Shown here in pieces: positions 8,485 to 17,209 of a stretch of DNA of 64,000 bases (its first letter is position 1; the number at the start of each line of letters is the position of its first letter). The position numbers and the translations under genes are program-made. The stretch covers positions 1 through 64,000 of the forward strand of contig NZ_LXUF01000016.1 of NCBI RefSeq assembly GCF_001648895.1. The letters are read 5' to 3'. The stretch is from Methylovorus sp. MM2 (GTDB lineage: Bacteria; Pseudomonadota; Gammaproteobacteria; Burkholderiales; Methylophilaceae). Below the pieces are notes generated by a model. The model saw only the letters and a list, made by a program, of their open reading frames with translations. It had not been told where the DNA came from and made no database searches.

Positions 8485-10252
8485 GTTTCTTGATGTAAAG
8501 GTCGGTAATCGTACCTTCTTTCATCTCGGCTGCGAAACAGATCGTTTCAGATAGGGTCGGATGTGCGTGGATGGTTAATCCCAAATCATGCGCATCTGCA
8601 CCCATTTCGATAGCCAATACCGCTTCTGCAAGTAACTCCCCTGCATTCACGCCGACGATACCTGCACCGATCAAGCGGTGAGTTTCTTTATCGAATATCA
8701 GCTTAGTCGCACCCTCTGAGCGTGCGATTGATAGTGCGCGGCCACTTGCTGCCCATGGGAATGATGCTTTCTCTATCTCGATACCTTTAGCCTTGGCTTC
8801 AATTTCAGTCACCCCTGCCCATGCTACTTCTGGGTCTGTGTAAGCAACGGATGGAATCGCTAGCGCTTGGAATTCGACCTTGTGGCCTGCAATGACTTCC
8901 GCCGCTACTTTAGCTTCGTGAGTTGCCTTGTGTGCCAGCATCGGTTGGCCGACGATATCGCCGATAGCGAAGATATGCGGTACGTTGGTACGCATCTGCT
9001 TATCAACATTGATGAAGCCGCGATCATCAACAGTCACACCAGCATGCTCAGCACCAATATTCTTGCCATTTGGTCTGCGGCCAATCGCTACTAATACGCG
9101 GTCGTACACTTGCGTTTCGACTGCATTTTCGCCTTCAAAACTGACATGGATGCCATCTTTCTTAGCATCAATCTTGGCAACTTTCGTGCTCAACATGATT
9201 TTCTCGAAACGCTTCTCCATGCGCTTTTGTAATGGGCGTACAAGGTCACGATCGCAACCCTGAATCAGGCCATCAGCAAACTCTACGACACTGACCTTGG
9301 TGCCCAGAGCATCATATACAGTACCCATTTCAAGGCCGATGATGCCACCACCGATGACAAGCATACGTTTAGGGATATCCGCCAGAGCTAATGCGCCTGT
9401 GGAATCCATAATGCGCTCATCTTCAGCAGCGCCGGGGAATTTGATCGCCTGAGAGCCAGCGGCGATAATGGCGTTGTCGAATGAAATAGTGGTGATCTTG
9501 CCATCAGCAGCAGTGACGGCGAGCTGATTAGGGGTTGTGAATTTACCAACACCTTGAACTGTTGTGACATCACGCTGTTTTGCCATTTGCGCTAGGCCGC
9601 CAGTGAGTTTGGCGACCACATCGTTAGCTTTCCAAGTGCGAAGTTGTTCAAGATCAATCTTAGGCGCACCAAATGTCACGCCGTGATGGGATGTTTCTTC
9701 AGCTTCTGTGATGACTTTAGCCGTGTGCAGTAATGCCTTGGATGGAATGCATCCAACATTCAGGCAAACACCGCCTAATGTGGCATAACGTTCGATCAAG
9801 ACTACTTTTTTACCTAAGTCTGCTGCACGGAAGGCTGCAGTATAACCACCGGGGCCTGAGCCCAGAACGACAACTTCTGCATGTATGTCTGAGTTGCCAG
9901 ATACTGCAGGTGCAGGCGTTGCAGTAGGTGTTGGTGCAACTGTAGCTTTTTGTTCTGCTACAGGTGCGGCGGCTGGGCTAGGAGCAGGGGTTTCTGTCTT
10001 AGCGGCTGTGGCTTCTGATTCAAGTAGCAAGATCAGCGATCCTTTGGTGATCTTATCGCCGACCTTTACCTTTAGCTCTTTTACGACCCCTCCATGAGAC
10101 GATGGGATATCCATGGATGCCTTATCAGACTCCAATGTAATCAGCGAATCTTCTTTCGCAATGACATCGCCAACCTTGACCAGAATTTCGATTACATCGA
10201 CGCTATCGAAATTACCGATATCCGGTACTAGTACTTCAACTAAATTACTCAT
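8480..10252 (-). CDS. lpd: dihydrolipoyl dehydrogenase (E3) with N-terminal lipoyl domain
   Basis: E3 of the pyruvate dehydrogenase complex: reoxidises the dihydrolipoyl arms with FAD and NAD+. Residues 1-80 are a lipoyl domain (lipoyl lysine in ESDKASMDIP), then an Ala/Pro/Thr-rich linker to about 120, then the FAD-binding fold (VVLGSGPGGYTAAFRAADLG), the redox disulfide GGVCLNVGCIPS, the NAD-binding GGGIIGLEMG and the C-terminal interface domain with the catalytic HAHPTLSE. The 590-residue length is explained by the extra lipoyl domain. AAGGA stands five bases before the ATG, eight bases behind aceF. Confidence 0.96.
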   Translation of the reverse strand: MSNLVEVLVPDIGNFDSVDVIEILVKVGDVIAKEDSLITLESDKASMDIPSSHGGVVKELKVKVGDKITKGSLILLLESEATAAKTETPAPSPAAAPVAEQKATVAPTPTATPAPAVSGNSDIHAEVVVLGSGPGGYTAAFRAADLGKKVVLIERYATLGGVCLNVGCIPSKALLHTAKVITEAEETSHHGVTFGAPKIDLEQLRTWKANDVVAKLTGGLAQMAKQRDVTTVQGVGKFTTPNQLAVTAADGKITTISFDNAIIAAGSQAIKFPGAAEDERIMDSTGALALADIPKRMLVIGGGIIGLEMGTVYDALGTKVSVVEFADGLIQGCDRDLVRPLQKRMEKRFEKIMLSTKVAKIDAKKDGIHVSFEGENAVETQVYDRVLVAIGRRPNGKNIGAEHAGVTVDDRGFINVDKQMRTNVPHIFAIGDIVGQPMLAHKATHEAKVAAEVIAGHKVEFQALAIPSVAYTDPEVAWAGVTEIEAKAKGIEIEKASFPWAASGRALSIARSEGATKLIFDKETHRLIGAGIVGVNAGELLAEAVLAIEMGADAHDLGLTIHAHPTLSETICFAAEMKEGTITDLYIKKR

Positions 10253-10260
10253 TGATATCC

Positions 10261-11586
10261 TTACAGCAAAAGACGACGTACGTCTGACAGCATCATGCGC
10301 ATGTGGCTAGTGAAGCGTGCACCATCGGCACCATCGATCACACGGTGATCGTAAGACAGCGATAATGGCAGAATCAGGCGTGGTTCAAATGTCTTGGTCT
10401 TGGCATCGAATACCGGTTGGAAGCTGGAGCGAGATACCCCTAGAATCGCCACTTCAGGGCAATTGATAATAGGCGTAAATGCGGTGCCACCGATACCACC
10501 CAAGCTGGAAATGGTGAAGCAACCACCTTGCATCTCTTCGATCTTCAGTTTTCTCTCGCGGGCTTTGGTTGAAAGCTCACCCAAGTCACGTGCGATATCC
10601 AACACATCTTTCTGGTGCACATCACGTACGACAGGTACGACCAAACCATCCGGTGTGTCGCAAGCAAAGCCGATATTGAAGTATTGCTTCATGATCAGGC
10701 TATCACCATCAGGTGAGAGCGATGAGTTGAAGTTAGGGTAAGTACGCAGTGCATTTACTGATGCTTTGATCAGGAATGCCAACATGGTGAGTTTAACGCC
10801 ACGTTTTTCAGCATCGGCTTGCATGGATTTACGGAAATCTTCTAAGTCGGTGATGTCTGCTTCATCGAATTGCGTGACGTGTGGCGCAGTGACCCAGTTG
10901 CGATGTAGGTTGGCACCGGAAAGCTTCTTGATGCGTGATAACGGTTTGGTTTCGACGCCGCCGAATTGGCTAAAGTCGATCACCGGGGCTTGTGCAACGG
11001 CCATACCGCCAGCCGTATTGGCCGTGCGTGGTTTAGCCAATTCACCTTTAACAAAGGCTTGAACATCGGCTTGCAAGATACGGTTCTTGGCACCGCTACC
11101 GCTCACTAACGCTAGGTTGACACCAAGCTCGCGTGCGAACTTGCGTACCGATGGGCTTGCATGTGCAAGTTTTCCAGATGCTGTTGTGACGCTTGCTGCA
11201 ATTGGGTTTGGTGTGGCCTGTGGCTGAATCACTTTAGGGGGTTCAGGTGCTGGGCGTGTCGGCTCAGGGATCGCTGCCGCTGGAGCCGCAACAGTGGCAG
11301 GCGCCGCTGATTTGGCTTCAGCAGGCTTTGCTACAGGTGCTTCACCTTCAGCTGCATCCAAGATGAGTACGAGCGTGCCTTGCGCAGCTTTGTCACCGAC
11401 TTTGATCTTTACCTCTTTGACTGTCCCTGCGAATGGCGCAGGGATGTCCATAGAGGCTTTATCTGATTCAACAGTGATGAGCGAGTCATCTTTTGCAATC
11501 GTATCGCCTGCCTTGACCAGCACTTCGATAACGTCAACGCTATCGAAATTACCAATGTCCGGAATAAGTACATCTTTAATTGCCAT
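10261..11586 (-). CDS. aceF: dihydrolipoamide acetyltransferase (E2 of pyruvate dehydrogenase)
   Basis: Core of the pyruvate dehydrogenase complex; transfers acetyl groups from lipoate to CoA. One lipoyl domain (residues 1-78, ESDKASMDIP), an Ala/Pro linker, a peripheral subunit-binding domain (ASPSVRKFARELGVNLALV, about 143-180) and the catalytic domain ending in SYDHRVIDGADGARF with the active-site histidine. Many proteobacterial E2 proteins have two or three lipoyl domains; this one has a single domain, while the third gene of the operon supplies another on E3. It follows aceE by 17 bases. Confidence 0.96.
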   Translation of the reverse strand: MAIKDVLIPDIGNFDSVDVIEVLVKAGDTIAKDDSLITVESDKASMDIPAPFAGTVKEVKIKVGDKAAQGTLVLILDAAEGEAPVAKPAEAKSAAPATVAAPAAAIPEPTRPAPEPPKVIQPQATPNPIAASVTTASGKLAHASPSVRKFARELGVNLALVSGSGAKNRILQADVQAFVKGELAKPRTANTAGGMAVAQAPVIDFSQFGGVETKPLSRIKKLSGANLHRNWVTAPHVTQFDEADITDLEDFRKSMQADAEKRGVKLTMLAFLIKASVNALRTYPNFNSSLSPDGDSLIMKQYFNIGFACDTPDGLVVPVVRDVHQKDVLDIARDLGELSTKARERKLKIEEMQGGCFTISSLGGIGGTAFTPIINCPEVAILGVSRSSFQPVFDAKTKTFEPRLILPLSLSYDHRVIDGADGARFTSHMRMMLSDVRRLLL

Positions 11587-11603
11587 CTCTTGATTTCCTG
11601 TAT

Positions 11604-14258
11604 TTAGACCGTTGTCGGGTTAGGGCGAGTTGTATCTACGTTATATTTCTTGATCGCTTCAGCAACTTTACTTGCAGGCAACTTGCCTTCATCAGCCAAC
11701 GCTTTTAACGCTGCAACTGTCACGTAATAACGATCTACCTCAAAGAAGCTACGTAAGGCTTCACGACTGTCACTGCGGCCATAACCGTCAGTACCCAGTA
11801 CCACATATTTCTGTGGGATGAAATTACGGATCTGATCAGCAAACGAACGCATGTAATCGGTTGATGCGATCACAGGGCCTTCCGCTTTCTTCAAAGATTT
11901 ACCGACGAATGTTTCTTTTTGCGGTTTCTCAGGATTCAGCAGATTCCAGCGCTCGACATCGATCCCTTCACGGCGTAACTCGGTAAAGCTTGTTACGCTC
12001 CAGATATCAGGCGATACGCCCCAGTCTTTTTCGAGTAATTCAGCCGCTGCAATCACTTCACGCAGAATCACGCCGCTACCCATGAGCTGTACTTTAGGGC
12101 CTTTAACTTTAGACTTGCTAAAGGAGTACATGCCTTTCAGGATGCCTTCGTCAGAACCTTTAGGCATTTCCGGATGGCTGTAATTCTCGTTCATCAGGGT
12201 GATGTAGTAATACACATCTTCCTGATTTTGTACCATGCGGCGTAAGCCTTCCTGAATGATGACGGCAAGTTCATAAGCGAACGTTGGGTCATAAGAGATA
12301 CAGTTAGGGATAGTCGCTGACATCAGATGGCTATGACCATCTTCGTGCTGTAGACCTTCGCCATTCAATGTTGTACGCCCAGCTGTGGCACCTAGCAAGA
12401 AGCCGCGTGAACGCGAGTCACCAGCTGCCCATGCCAGATCGCCGATACGTTGGAAACCGAACATCGAATAGAAGATGTAGAACGGAATCATCTGCACGCC
12501 GGTCACGCTATAGGAAGTCGCAGCCGCTATCCATGAGGAGAATGAACCTGCCTCATTGATCCCTTCTTCAAGGATCTGACCATCTTTTTGTTCTTTGTAG
12601 AACATGACCTGATCGGCATCTTGTGGCTCATAAAGCTGGCCGACAGATGAGTAGATACCAAGCTGCCGGAACATACCTTCCATACCGAAGGTACGCGCCT
12701 CATCTGGCACGATAGGCACGATGTATTTGCCTAGGGCTTTATCGCGTAGCAAGGTCGAAAGGATACGAACGAACGCCATCGTGGTAGAGATCTCGCGTTC
12801 ACCAGTCGCGCCCAGCATATTCTCAAATGCTGAAAGCGGGGGCACGGTCAATTCGTTGCCTTTGCGGCGGCGGGCAGGTACGAAACCGCCCATCGCTTCG
12901 CGACGTTGTTTCATGTATTGCATCTCAGGGCTATCTTCCGCAGGACGGTAGAATGCCAAGTTCTCTACATCTTCATCGCTCACAGGGATATCAAAACGAT
13001 CACGGAATGCTTTCAGTGACTCGAAGTCCATGCTTTTCTGCTGGTGCGTGATGTTCTGGCCTTCGCCAGCTAAGCCCATGCCGTAGCCCTTGACGGTCTT
13101 TGCCAAGATGACAGTCGGTTGGCCTTTGTGCGCAACAGCAGCAGCATATGCAGCGTAGACTTTATGTGGATCATGACCACCACGGTTGAGGCGCCAGATG
13201 TCTTCATCAGACATGGCGGCAACCATTTCTTTCAATTCAGGATATTTGCCGAAGAAATGTTCGCGCGTGTATGCGCCGCCTTTGGCCTTGAAGTTCTGGT
13301 ATTCACCATCCACGCATTCTTCCATGCGCTTCTTGAGCAGGCCATCTTTGTCCATTGCCAGCAATGGATCCCAGTATGAACCCCAGATGACTTTCAATAC
13401 GTTCCAGCCGGATCCACGGAATGTCGCTTCGAACTCTTGAATGATCTTGCCATTGCCGCGCACAGGGCCATCAAGACGTTGCAAGTTACAGTTGATGACG
13501 AAGATCAGGTTATCAAGGTTCTCGCGGGATGCAAGCGAGATCGCGCCTAATGACTCAGGTTCGTCCATCTCACCGTCGCCACAGAATACCCAGACTTTAC
13601 GGTCGGATGTATCAGCGATGCCGCGGTCATGCAGGTATTTCAGGAATCGTGCCTGATAGATACCTTGCAACGGGCCAAGGCCCATCGATACGGTAGGGAA
13701 CTGCCAGAAATCAGGCATCAACCATGGGTGAGGGTAGGAAGAAAGGCCATTGCCGCCGACTTCGATGCGGAAATTCGATAATTGTTCTTCATCAAGCCTG
13801 CAGTCAAGGAATGCGCGAGCATACACGCCAGGAGATGAGTGACCTTGGAAATACACAAGATCGCCGCCAAAGCTTTCATTGGCAGCGCGGAAAAAGTGGT
13901 TGAATCCGATATCGTAAAGCGTTGCAGCTGACTGAAAGCTGGCGATATGGCCGCCGACACCTGGAGATTTCTCATTGGCGCGTAACACGGTCATGATGGC
14001 ATTCCAGCGAACCAATGCACGGATCTTACGTTCCATAGCAGTGTCACCTGGATGGCGCTGCTGCATGTGGGATGGAATGCTGTTTACATAACCAGTCGTG
14101 GCTTTATAAGGTAGATATGCACCTGAGCGGCGTGCCTTATCGATGAGCGTCTCGAGCAGGAAGTGCGCACGCTCTGGTCCCTCGTTCTCAAGTACCGCGG
14201 CGATGGCCTCTAGCCATTCGTTGGTTTCTTGAGGATCAATATCGGGGGTTAATGCCAT
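11604..14258 (-). CDS. aceE: pyruvate dehydrogenase E1 component, homodimeric type
   Basis: Decarboxylates pyruvate with thiamine diphosphate and acetylates the lipoyl arm of E2. 884 residues is typical of the homodimeric enzyme. The thiamine-diphosphate motif GDGEMDEPESLG with the closing NLDNLIFVINCN lies near residues 230-262, and the N-terminal start ETNEWLEAI.AVLENEGPERA is characteristic. First gene of the aceE-aceF-lpd operon; GGAG is nine bases before the ATG. The upstream 210-bp gap, shared with a divergent peptidase gene, carries inverted repeats that may be regulatory. Confidence 0.97.
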   Translation of the reverse strand: MALTPDIDPQETNEWLEAIAAVLENEGPERAHFLLETLIDKARRSGAYLPYKATTGYVNSIPSHMQQRHPGDTAMERKIRALVRWNAIMTVLRANEKSPGVGGHIASFQSAATLYDIGFNHFFRAANESFGGDLVYFQGHSSPGVYARAFLDCRLDEEQLSNFRIEVGGNGLSSYPHPWLMPDFWQFPTVSMGLGPLQGIYQARFLKYLHDRGIADTSDRKVWVFCGDGEMDEPESLGAISLASRENLDNLIFVINCNLQRLDGPVRGNGKIIQEFEATFRGSGWNVLKVIWGSYWDPLLAMDKDGLLKKRMEECVDGEYQNFKAKGGAYTREHFFGKYPELKEMVAAMSDEDIWRLNRGGHDPHKVYAAYAAAVAHKGQPTVILAKTVKGYGMGLAGEGQNITHQQKSMDFESLKAFRDRFDIPVSDEDVENLAFYRPAEDSPEMQYMKQRREAMGGFVPARRRKGNELTVPPLSAFENMLGATGEREISTTMAFVRILSTLLRDKALGKYIVPIVPDEARTFGMEGMFRQLGIYSSVGQLYEPQDADQVMFYKEQKDGQILEEGINEAGSFSSWIAAATSYSVTGVQMIPFYIFYSMFGFQRIGDLAWAAGDSRSRGFLLGATAGRTTLNGEGLQHEDGHSHLMSATIPNCISYDPTFAYELAVIIQEGLRRMVQNQEDVYYYITLMNENYSHPEMPKGSDEGILKGMYSFSKSKVKGPKVQLMGSGVILREVIAAAELLEKDWGVSPDIWSVTSFTELRREGIDVERWNLLNPEKPQKETFVGKSLKKAEGPVIASTDYMRSFADQIRNFIPQKYVVLGTDGYGRSDSREALRSFFEVDRYYVTVAALKALADEGKLPASKVAEAIKKYNVDTTRPNPTTV

Positions 14259-14300
14259 GTAGGAATCTCCGGGAAACTTTTGTCAGTTGCTGTAGGTATA

Positions 14301-14335
14301 ATCAATCAAGGATCGTATTTTTTAGCTTGATTGAT
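14301..14335. promoter_or_regulatory. perfect inverted repeat in the aceE upstream region
   Basis: ATCAATCAAG and CTTGATTGAT, 15 bases apart, lie about 45-75 bases before the aceE start. No T-tract follows on the aceE strand. The symmetry and position would suit a repressor operator for the pyruvate dehydrogenase operon; which protein binds is not known. Confidence 0.45.
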
Positions 14336-14371
14336 AAATCGCTATGCCCCGTCAGTTTTTGACTGTTGGGC

Positions 14372-14396
14372 AAAGCCTATAGTTTGGCTTTTTTGG
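14372..14396 (+). terminator. terminator-like hairpin with T-run ahead of the aminopeptidase gene
   Basis: AAAGCC pairs with GGCTTT over an eight-base loop and is followed by TTT. Just upstream TGCCC...GGGCA with an inner GTCA...TGAC can form a second hairpin. No gene precedes it on this strand, so it could mark an attenuator or a short untranslated RNA; equally it may be chance. Confidence 0.35.
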
Positions 14397-14468
14397 CTAT
14401 TTTGGTCAAGTTATTAGCACGTTGGAATGCATATTGAATCTAACGATAGAAGATAAAAAAGGAATGCC

Positions 14469-15959
14469 ATGTCTCTGGAATTAAAGCCCGCGCAATTAAC
14501 GCAATCGCCATTGCCTGCGGATGAGCAGTCGATTAAAAGTGCAGCGCACATATTATTTGTGTTGCCTGCCACTCGTCCTGCTGATTTGCCTTTCGCTGAA
14601 GTCTTGGATGCCAAGTTAAAGCGTACGCAGGGTAAATATTCGGAGTTGGTTAAATCCCATGTATTCGCAGAGTTGCCTGATGGCAAGGTCGCAAGCTGGT
14701 TGGTCTTGAATGATAAGGCCAGTGCATTCAAGCGTCATACTCAATTACGAAAAGCGCTAAAGCCATTATTTGAAGAAAAGCCCCAAGCGTTGACGATACT
14801 TGTTTATGGCAACGAATCGATTCGTAAAAAGGCGGCGCAAGATGCCTTTTACGTCGCCGCGGTGAATGCAAATGCATTGCCTAATAGTAAGAGTGATAAA
14901 AATAAGAAAAATAAGAAAAAGACTCGTCACTTAAAGCTTATCGAACTCCATGGTTTTGCTGATCCATCCGGTTTTGCTGATATACAAGCAATCGTCGCAG
15001 GCAGCTCATTGGCAAGGCAGTTGAGTATATTGCCTCCAAACGAGCTAACTCCAGCGATCTACCGCGAAAAGATAGTTAAAATGGCCAAAAACAGCGGTTG
15101 GCAGTATGAGGAGTATGATTTTAAACGCTTGCGTAAGATGGGAGCAGGCGCGTTTGTGGCTGTAGCTCAAGGCTCTGATCCGCAGGATGCCGCAATCGTA
15201 CACTTGCAATATGCACCTAAGGGCGCGAAAAAGCACATCTCACTGGTAGGCAAAGGCATATGTTTCGATACGGGCGGCCATAACCTTAAACCTGCTAAAT
15301 ATATGAACGGCATGCACGAAGACATGAACGGCTCCTCTGTTGCATTAGGGATATTGCACGCGGCAACACGGGCCAAATTGCCGATCAAGATCGATTGCTG
15401 GCTGGCAATCGCTCAAAACCATATCGGGCCATTGGCTTATAAGCAAAATGATGTCGTGACTGCATTGAATGGCACGACTATCGAAGTGGTACATACCGAT
15501 GCTGAAGGGCGCATGGTACTTGCCGATACACTGACGCTTGCATCTCGCACTAAGCCAAGCTTCATCATGGATTTCGCTACATTGACTGGCAGTATGTATG
15601 TGGCACTGGGCAATCGTGCCAGCGGTATCATCGGTAATCGGCCTGTTTTGCTTAGTAAGGCTGTGGAGATTGGCGTAGAGGTCGGTGAGCGTGTCTATGC
15701 GCTGCCATTTGATGAAGACTATGAGGAGGATCTGGACAGCGATATCGCCGACATCAAGCAATGCACCCTTGAAGGTGGCGCCGACCATACGCTTGCGGCT
15801 CGTTTTCTGTCACGCTTCATTGAGGGAGATATCCCTTGGGTGCATGTAGACCTTTCTTCCTACAGCTGCAAGGGTGGATTGGGCGCAGTTGCCACGGATA
15901 CAAATGGTTTTGGTGTGCATCTCGCTTTTAGGTTGATTCAGGAAAAATTCGGTCATTGA
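14469..15959 (+). CDS. M17 family leucyl aminopeptidase-like protein
   Basis: A cytosolic two-zinc exopeptidase of the M17 (PepA) family. The metal- and substrate-binding motifs are present: VGKGICFDTGGHNLKP near residue 260 and the family signature HTDAEGRMVLADTL near 345. Compared with PepA the classic YDMGGA is HEDMNGSS, so it belongs to a divergent M17 branch rather than canonical PepA, and I leave the symbol blank. A very lysine-rich stretch (KSDKNKKNKKKTRH, about 140-156) joins the N- and C-terminal domains. AAGGA is six bases before the ATG. ArfB follows after seven bases. Confidence 0.9.
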   Translation: MSLELKPAQLTQSPLPADEQSIKSAAHILFVLPATRPADLPFAEVLDAKLKRTQGKYSELVKSHVFAELPDGKVASWLVLNDKASAFKRHTQLRKALKPLFEEKPQALTILVYGNESIRKKAAQDAFYVAAVNANALPNSKSDKNKKNKKKTRHLKLIELHGFADPSGFADIQAIVAGSSLARQLSILPPNELTPAIYREKIVKMAKNSGWQYEEYDFKRLRKMGAGAFVAVAQGSDPQDAAIVHLQYAPKGAKKHISLVGKGICFDTGGHNLKPAKYMNGMHEDMNGSSVALGILHAATRAKLPIKIDCWLAIAQNHIGPLAYKQNDVVTALNGTTIEVVHTDAEGRMVLADTLTLASRTKPSFIMDFATLTGSMYVALGNRASGIIGNRPVLLSKAVEIGVEVGERVYALPFDEDYEEDLDSDIADIKQCTLEGGADHTLAARFLSRFIEGDIPWVHVDLSSYSCKGGLGAVATDTNGFGVHLAFRLIQEKFGH

Positions 15960-15966
15960 GAGCTAA

Positions 15967-16368
15967 ATGATCATTGAAATACCTTGGGATGATGTAGAGC
16001 TGACCGCGGTTCGTGCACAAGGCGCGGGTGGCCAGAATGTGAATAAGGTCTCCAGCGCTATTCACCTACGCTTTGATATTCAGGCTTCATCGCTTCCTGA
16101 TTCGATTAAGCATCGGTTGGTACAAGTCAAAGACCAACGTATCACGCGTGATGGAGTGGTTGTTATCAAGGCGCAGATATATCGTAGCCAAGAGATGAAC
16201 CGCGTAGAGGCAATGCAGCGTTTGCATGATCTGGTGAATAGTATTGCCATTCCGCCAAAATTGCGTAGACCGACAAGACCAACGCTTGGCTCTAAGCGCA
16301 AACGATTGGAAGGTAAAGCGCAGCGCAGCTCGGTTAAGAAGCTGCGCGGTAAGGTCTCAGATATTTAA
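15967..16368 (+). CDS. arfB: alternative ribosome-rescue factor ArfB (peptidyl-tRNA hydrolase)
   Basis: A 133-residue ArfB/YaeJ protein that frees ribosomes stalled on truncated mRNA by hydrolysing peptidyl-tRNA. The GGQ catalytic motif is at residues 21-23 in AQGAGGQNVNKVSSAIHLRF, the release-factor-like core continues to about 100, and the C-terminus is a basic tail (SKRKRLEGKAQRSSVKKLRGK) that in this family enters the empty mRNA channel. Seven bases behind the aminopeptidase gene, so likely co-transcribed. Confidence 0.93.
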   Translation: MIIEIPWDDVELTAVRAQGAGGQNVNKVSSAIHLRFDIQASSLPDSIKHRLVQVKDQRITRDGVVVIKAQIYRSQEMNRVEAMQRLHDLVNSIAIPPKLRRPTRPTLGSKRKRLEGKAQRSSVKKLRGKVSDI

Positions 16369-16480
16369 CAGCATAATCTTTACAGCTTTTTACATCTTGT
16401 TCGTCAACTATTTGTACTTCTCCGCGTTCTAAGATATATCCCGCAGCATTGCGGCATAACAAGCGTTGAGAGGAATGTAA

Positions 16481-17164
16481 ATGCATAACGAAAGTGTGAT
16501 TTCGGCTTTGGTATTGGCGAGTTTTGCTTTGCCAGCCTTAGCCGATGACCAATATTTCGATACTGCGCGTGTTATCTCTGTAACTCCACAAACTGAGCGT
16601 GTGAACACACCACGCCAAGAATGCCGTACAGAATATGTGCAGGAAAGTTATACCGAGAGCTCACCAGCGGGTGCAATTGTCGGGGGTATTGCAGGTGCAC
16701 TACTAGGTAGCCAGATAGGACAAGGCGGTGGCCGTGCCGCAGCTACTGTAGTTGGTGCTGGTGTAGGTGCCGTAGTGGGTAATAATGTCGGTTCAACGAC
16801 TTCTTACCCGATGCGGCCAGTCGAGCGTTGTTATAGTGTGGATAACTGGCAGAATGTCAGCCGGGGCTACTTGGTAACATACCGATATAATGGCCGCGAT
16901 TACACAACCGTCACAGACCAACCACCGGGTGATTCGATACGCGTCAATGTGGCTGTGGGCGTGCCTCAGGCGAACCCGCCAGTGGCTGTGTACCAAAGTA
17001 CTCAGCCTGTATACGAGGCGCCACCACCTGTGTATCGCGAGTATGTGAGGCCAGCACCAGTGGTCATCGTACCTAGTTTCGGGTTTAACTATGGGTATGG
17101 CGGTTACGGCCCAAGACCTTGGGGATGGGGCCGTGGTCCCGGCCCAGGTGGGCATCACTGGTAA
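16481..17164 (+). CDS. glycine-zipper 2TM domain envelope protein
   Basis: A 227-residue exported protein: a signal peptide ends at about ALPALA-DDQ (residue 21), then two glycine-zipper helices GAIVGGIAGALLGSQIGQG and ATVVGAGVGAVVGNNVG (about 64-107) that resemble outer-membrane SlyB/Rick 17-kDa-antigen domains, then a Tyr/Pro-rich region and a Gly/Trp/Pro-rich tail ending GHHW. No lipobox cysteine was found, so it is likely periplasmic or membrane-inserted rather than a lipoprotein. GAGAGGA precedes the ATG. A strong terminator follows immediately. Confidence 0.75.
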   Translation: MHNESVISALVLASFALPALADDQYFDTARVISVTPQTERVNTPRQECRTEYVQESYTESSPAGAIVGGIAGALLGSQIGQGGGRAAATVVGAGVGAVVGNNVGSTTSYPMRPVERCYSVDNWQNVSRGYLVTYRYNGRDYTTVTDQPPGDSIRVNVAVGVPQANPPVAVYQSTQPVYEAPPPVYREYVRPAPVVIVPSFGFNYGYGGYGPRPWGWGRGPGPGGHHW

Positions 17165-17165
17165 T

Positions 17166-17194
17166 AAAAAAGCAGCGTTGATCGCTGCTTTTTT
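17166..17194. terminator. strong rho-independent terminator, likely bidirectional
   Basis: A perfect 12-bp stem, AAAAAAGCAGCG and CGCTGCTTTTTT, with the five-base loop TTGAT. The symmetrical A/T runs let it act on both converging transcripts (glycine-zipper gene and potassium channel gene). Confidence 0.92.
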
Positions 17195-17209
17195 ATTAGT
17201 CTGCTATAG

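Noticed and set aside
13186-13440. Overlapping plus-strand open frames over aceE
   Set aside because: Long antisense frames are expected opposite this well-conserved GC-balanced gene; none has a ribosome site or recognisable domain.
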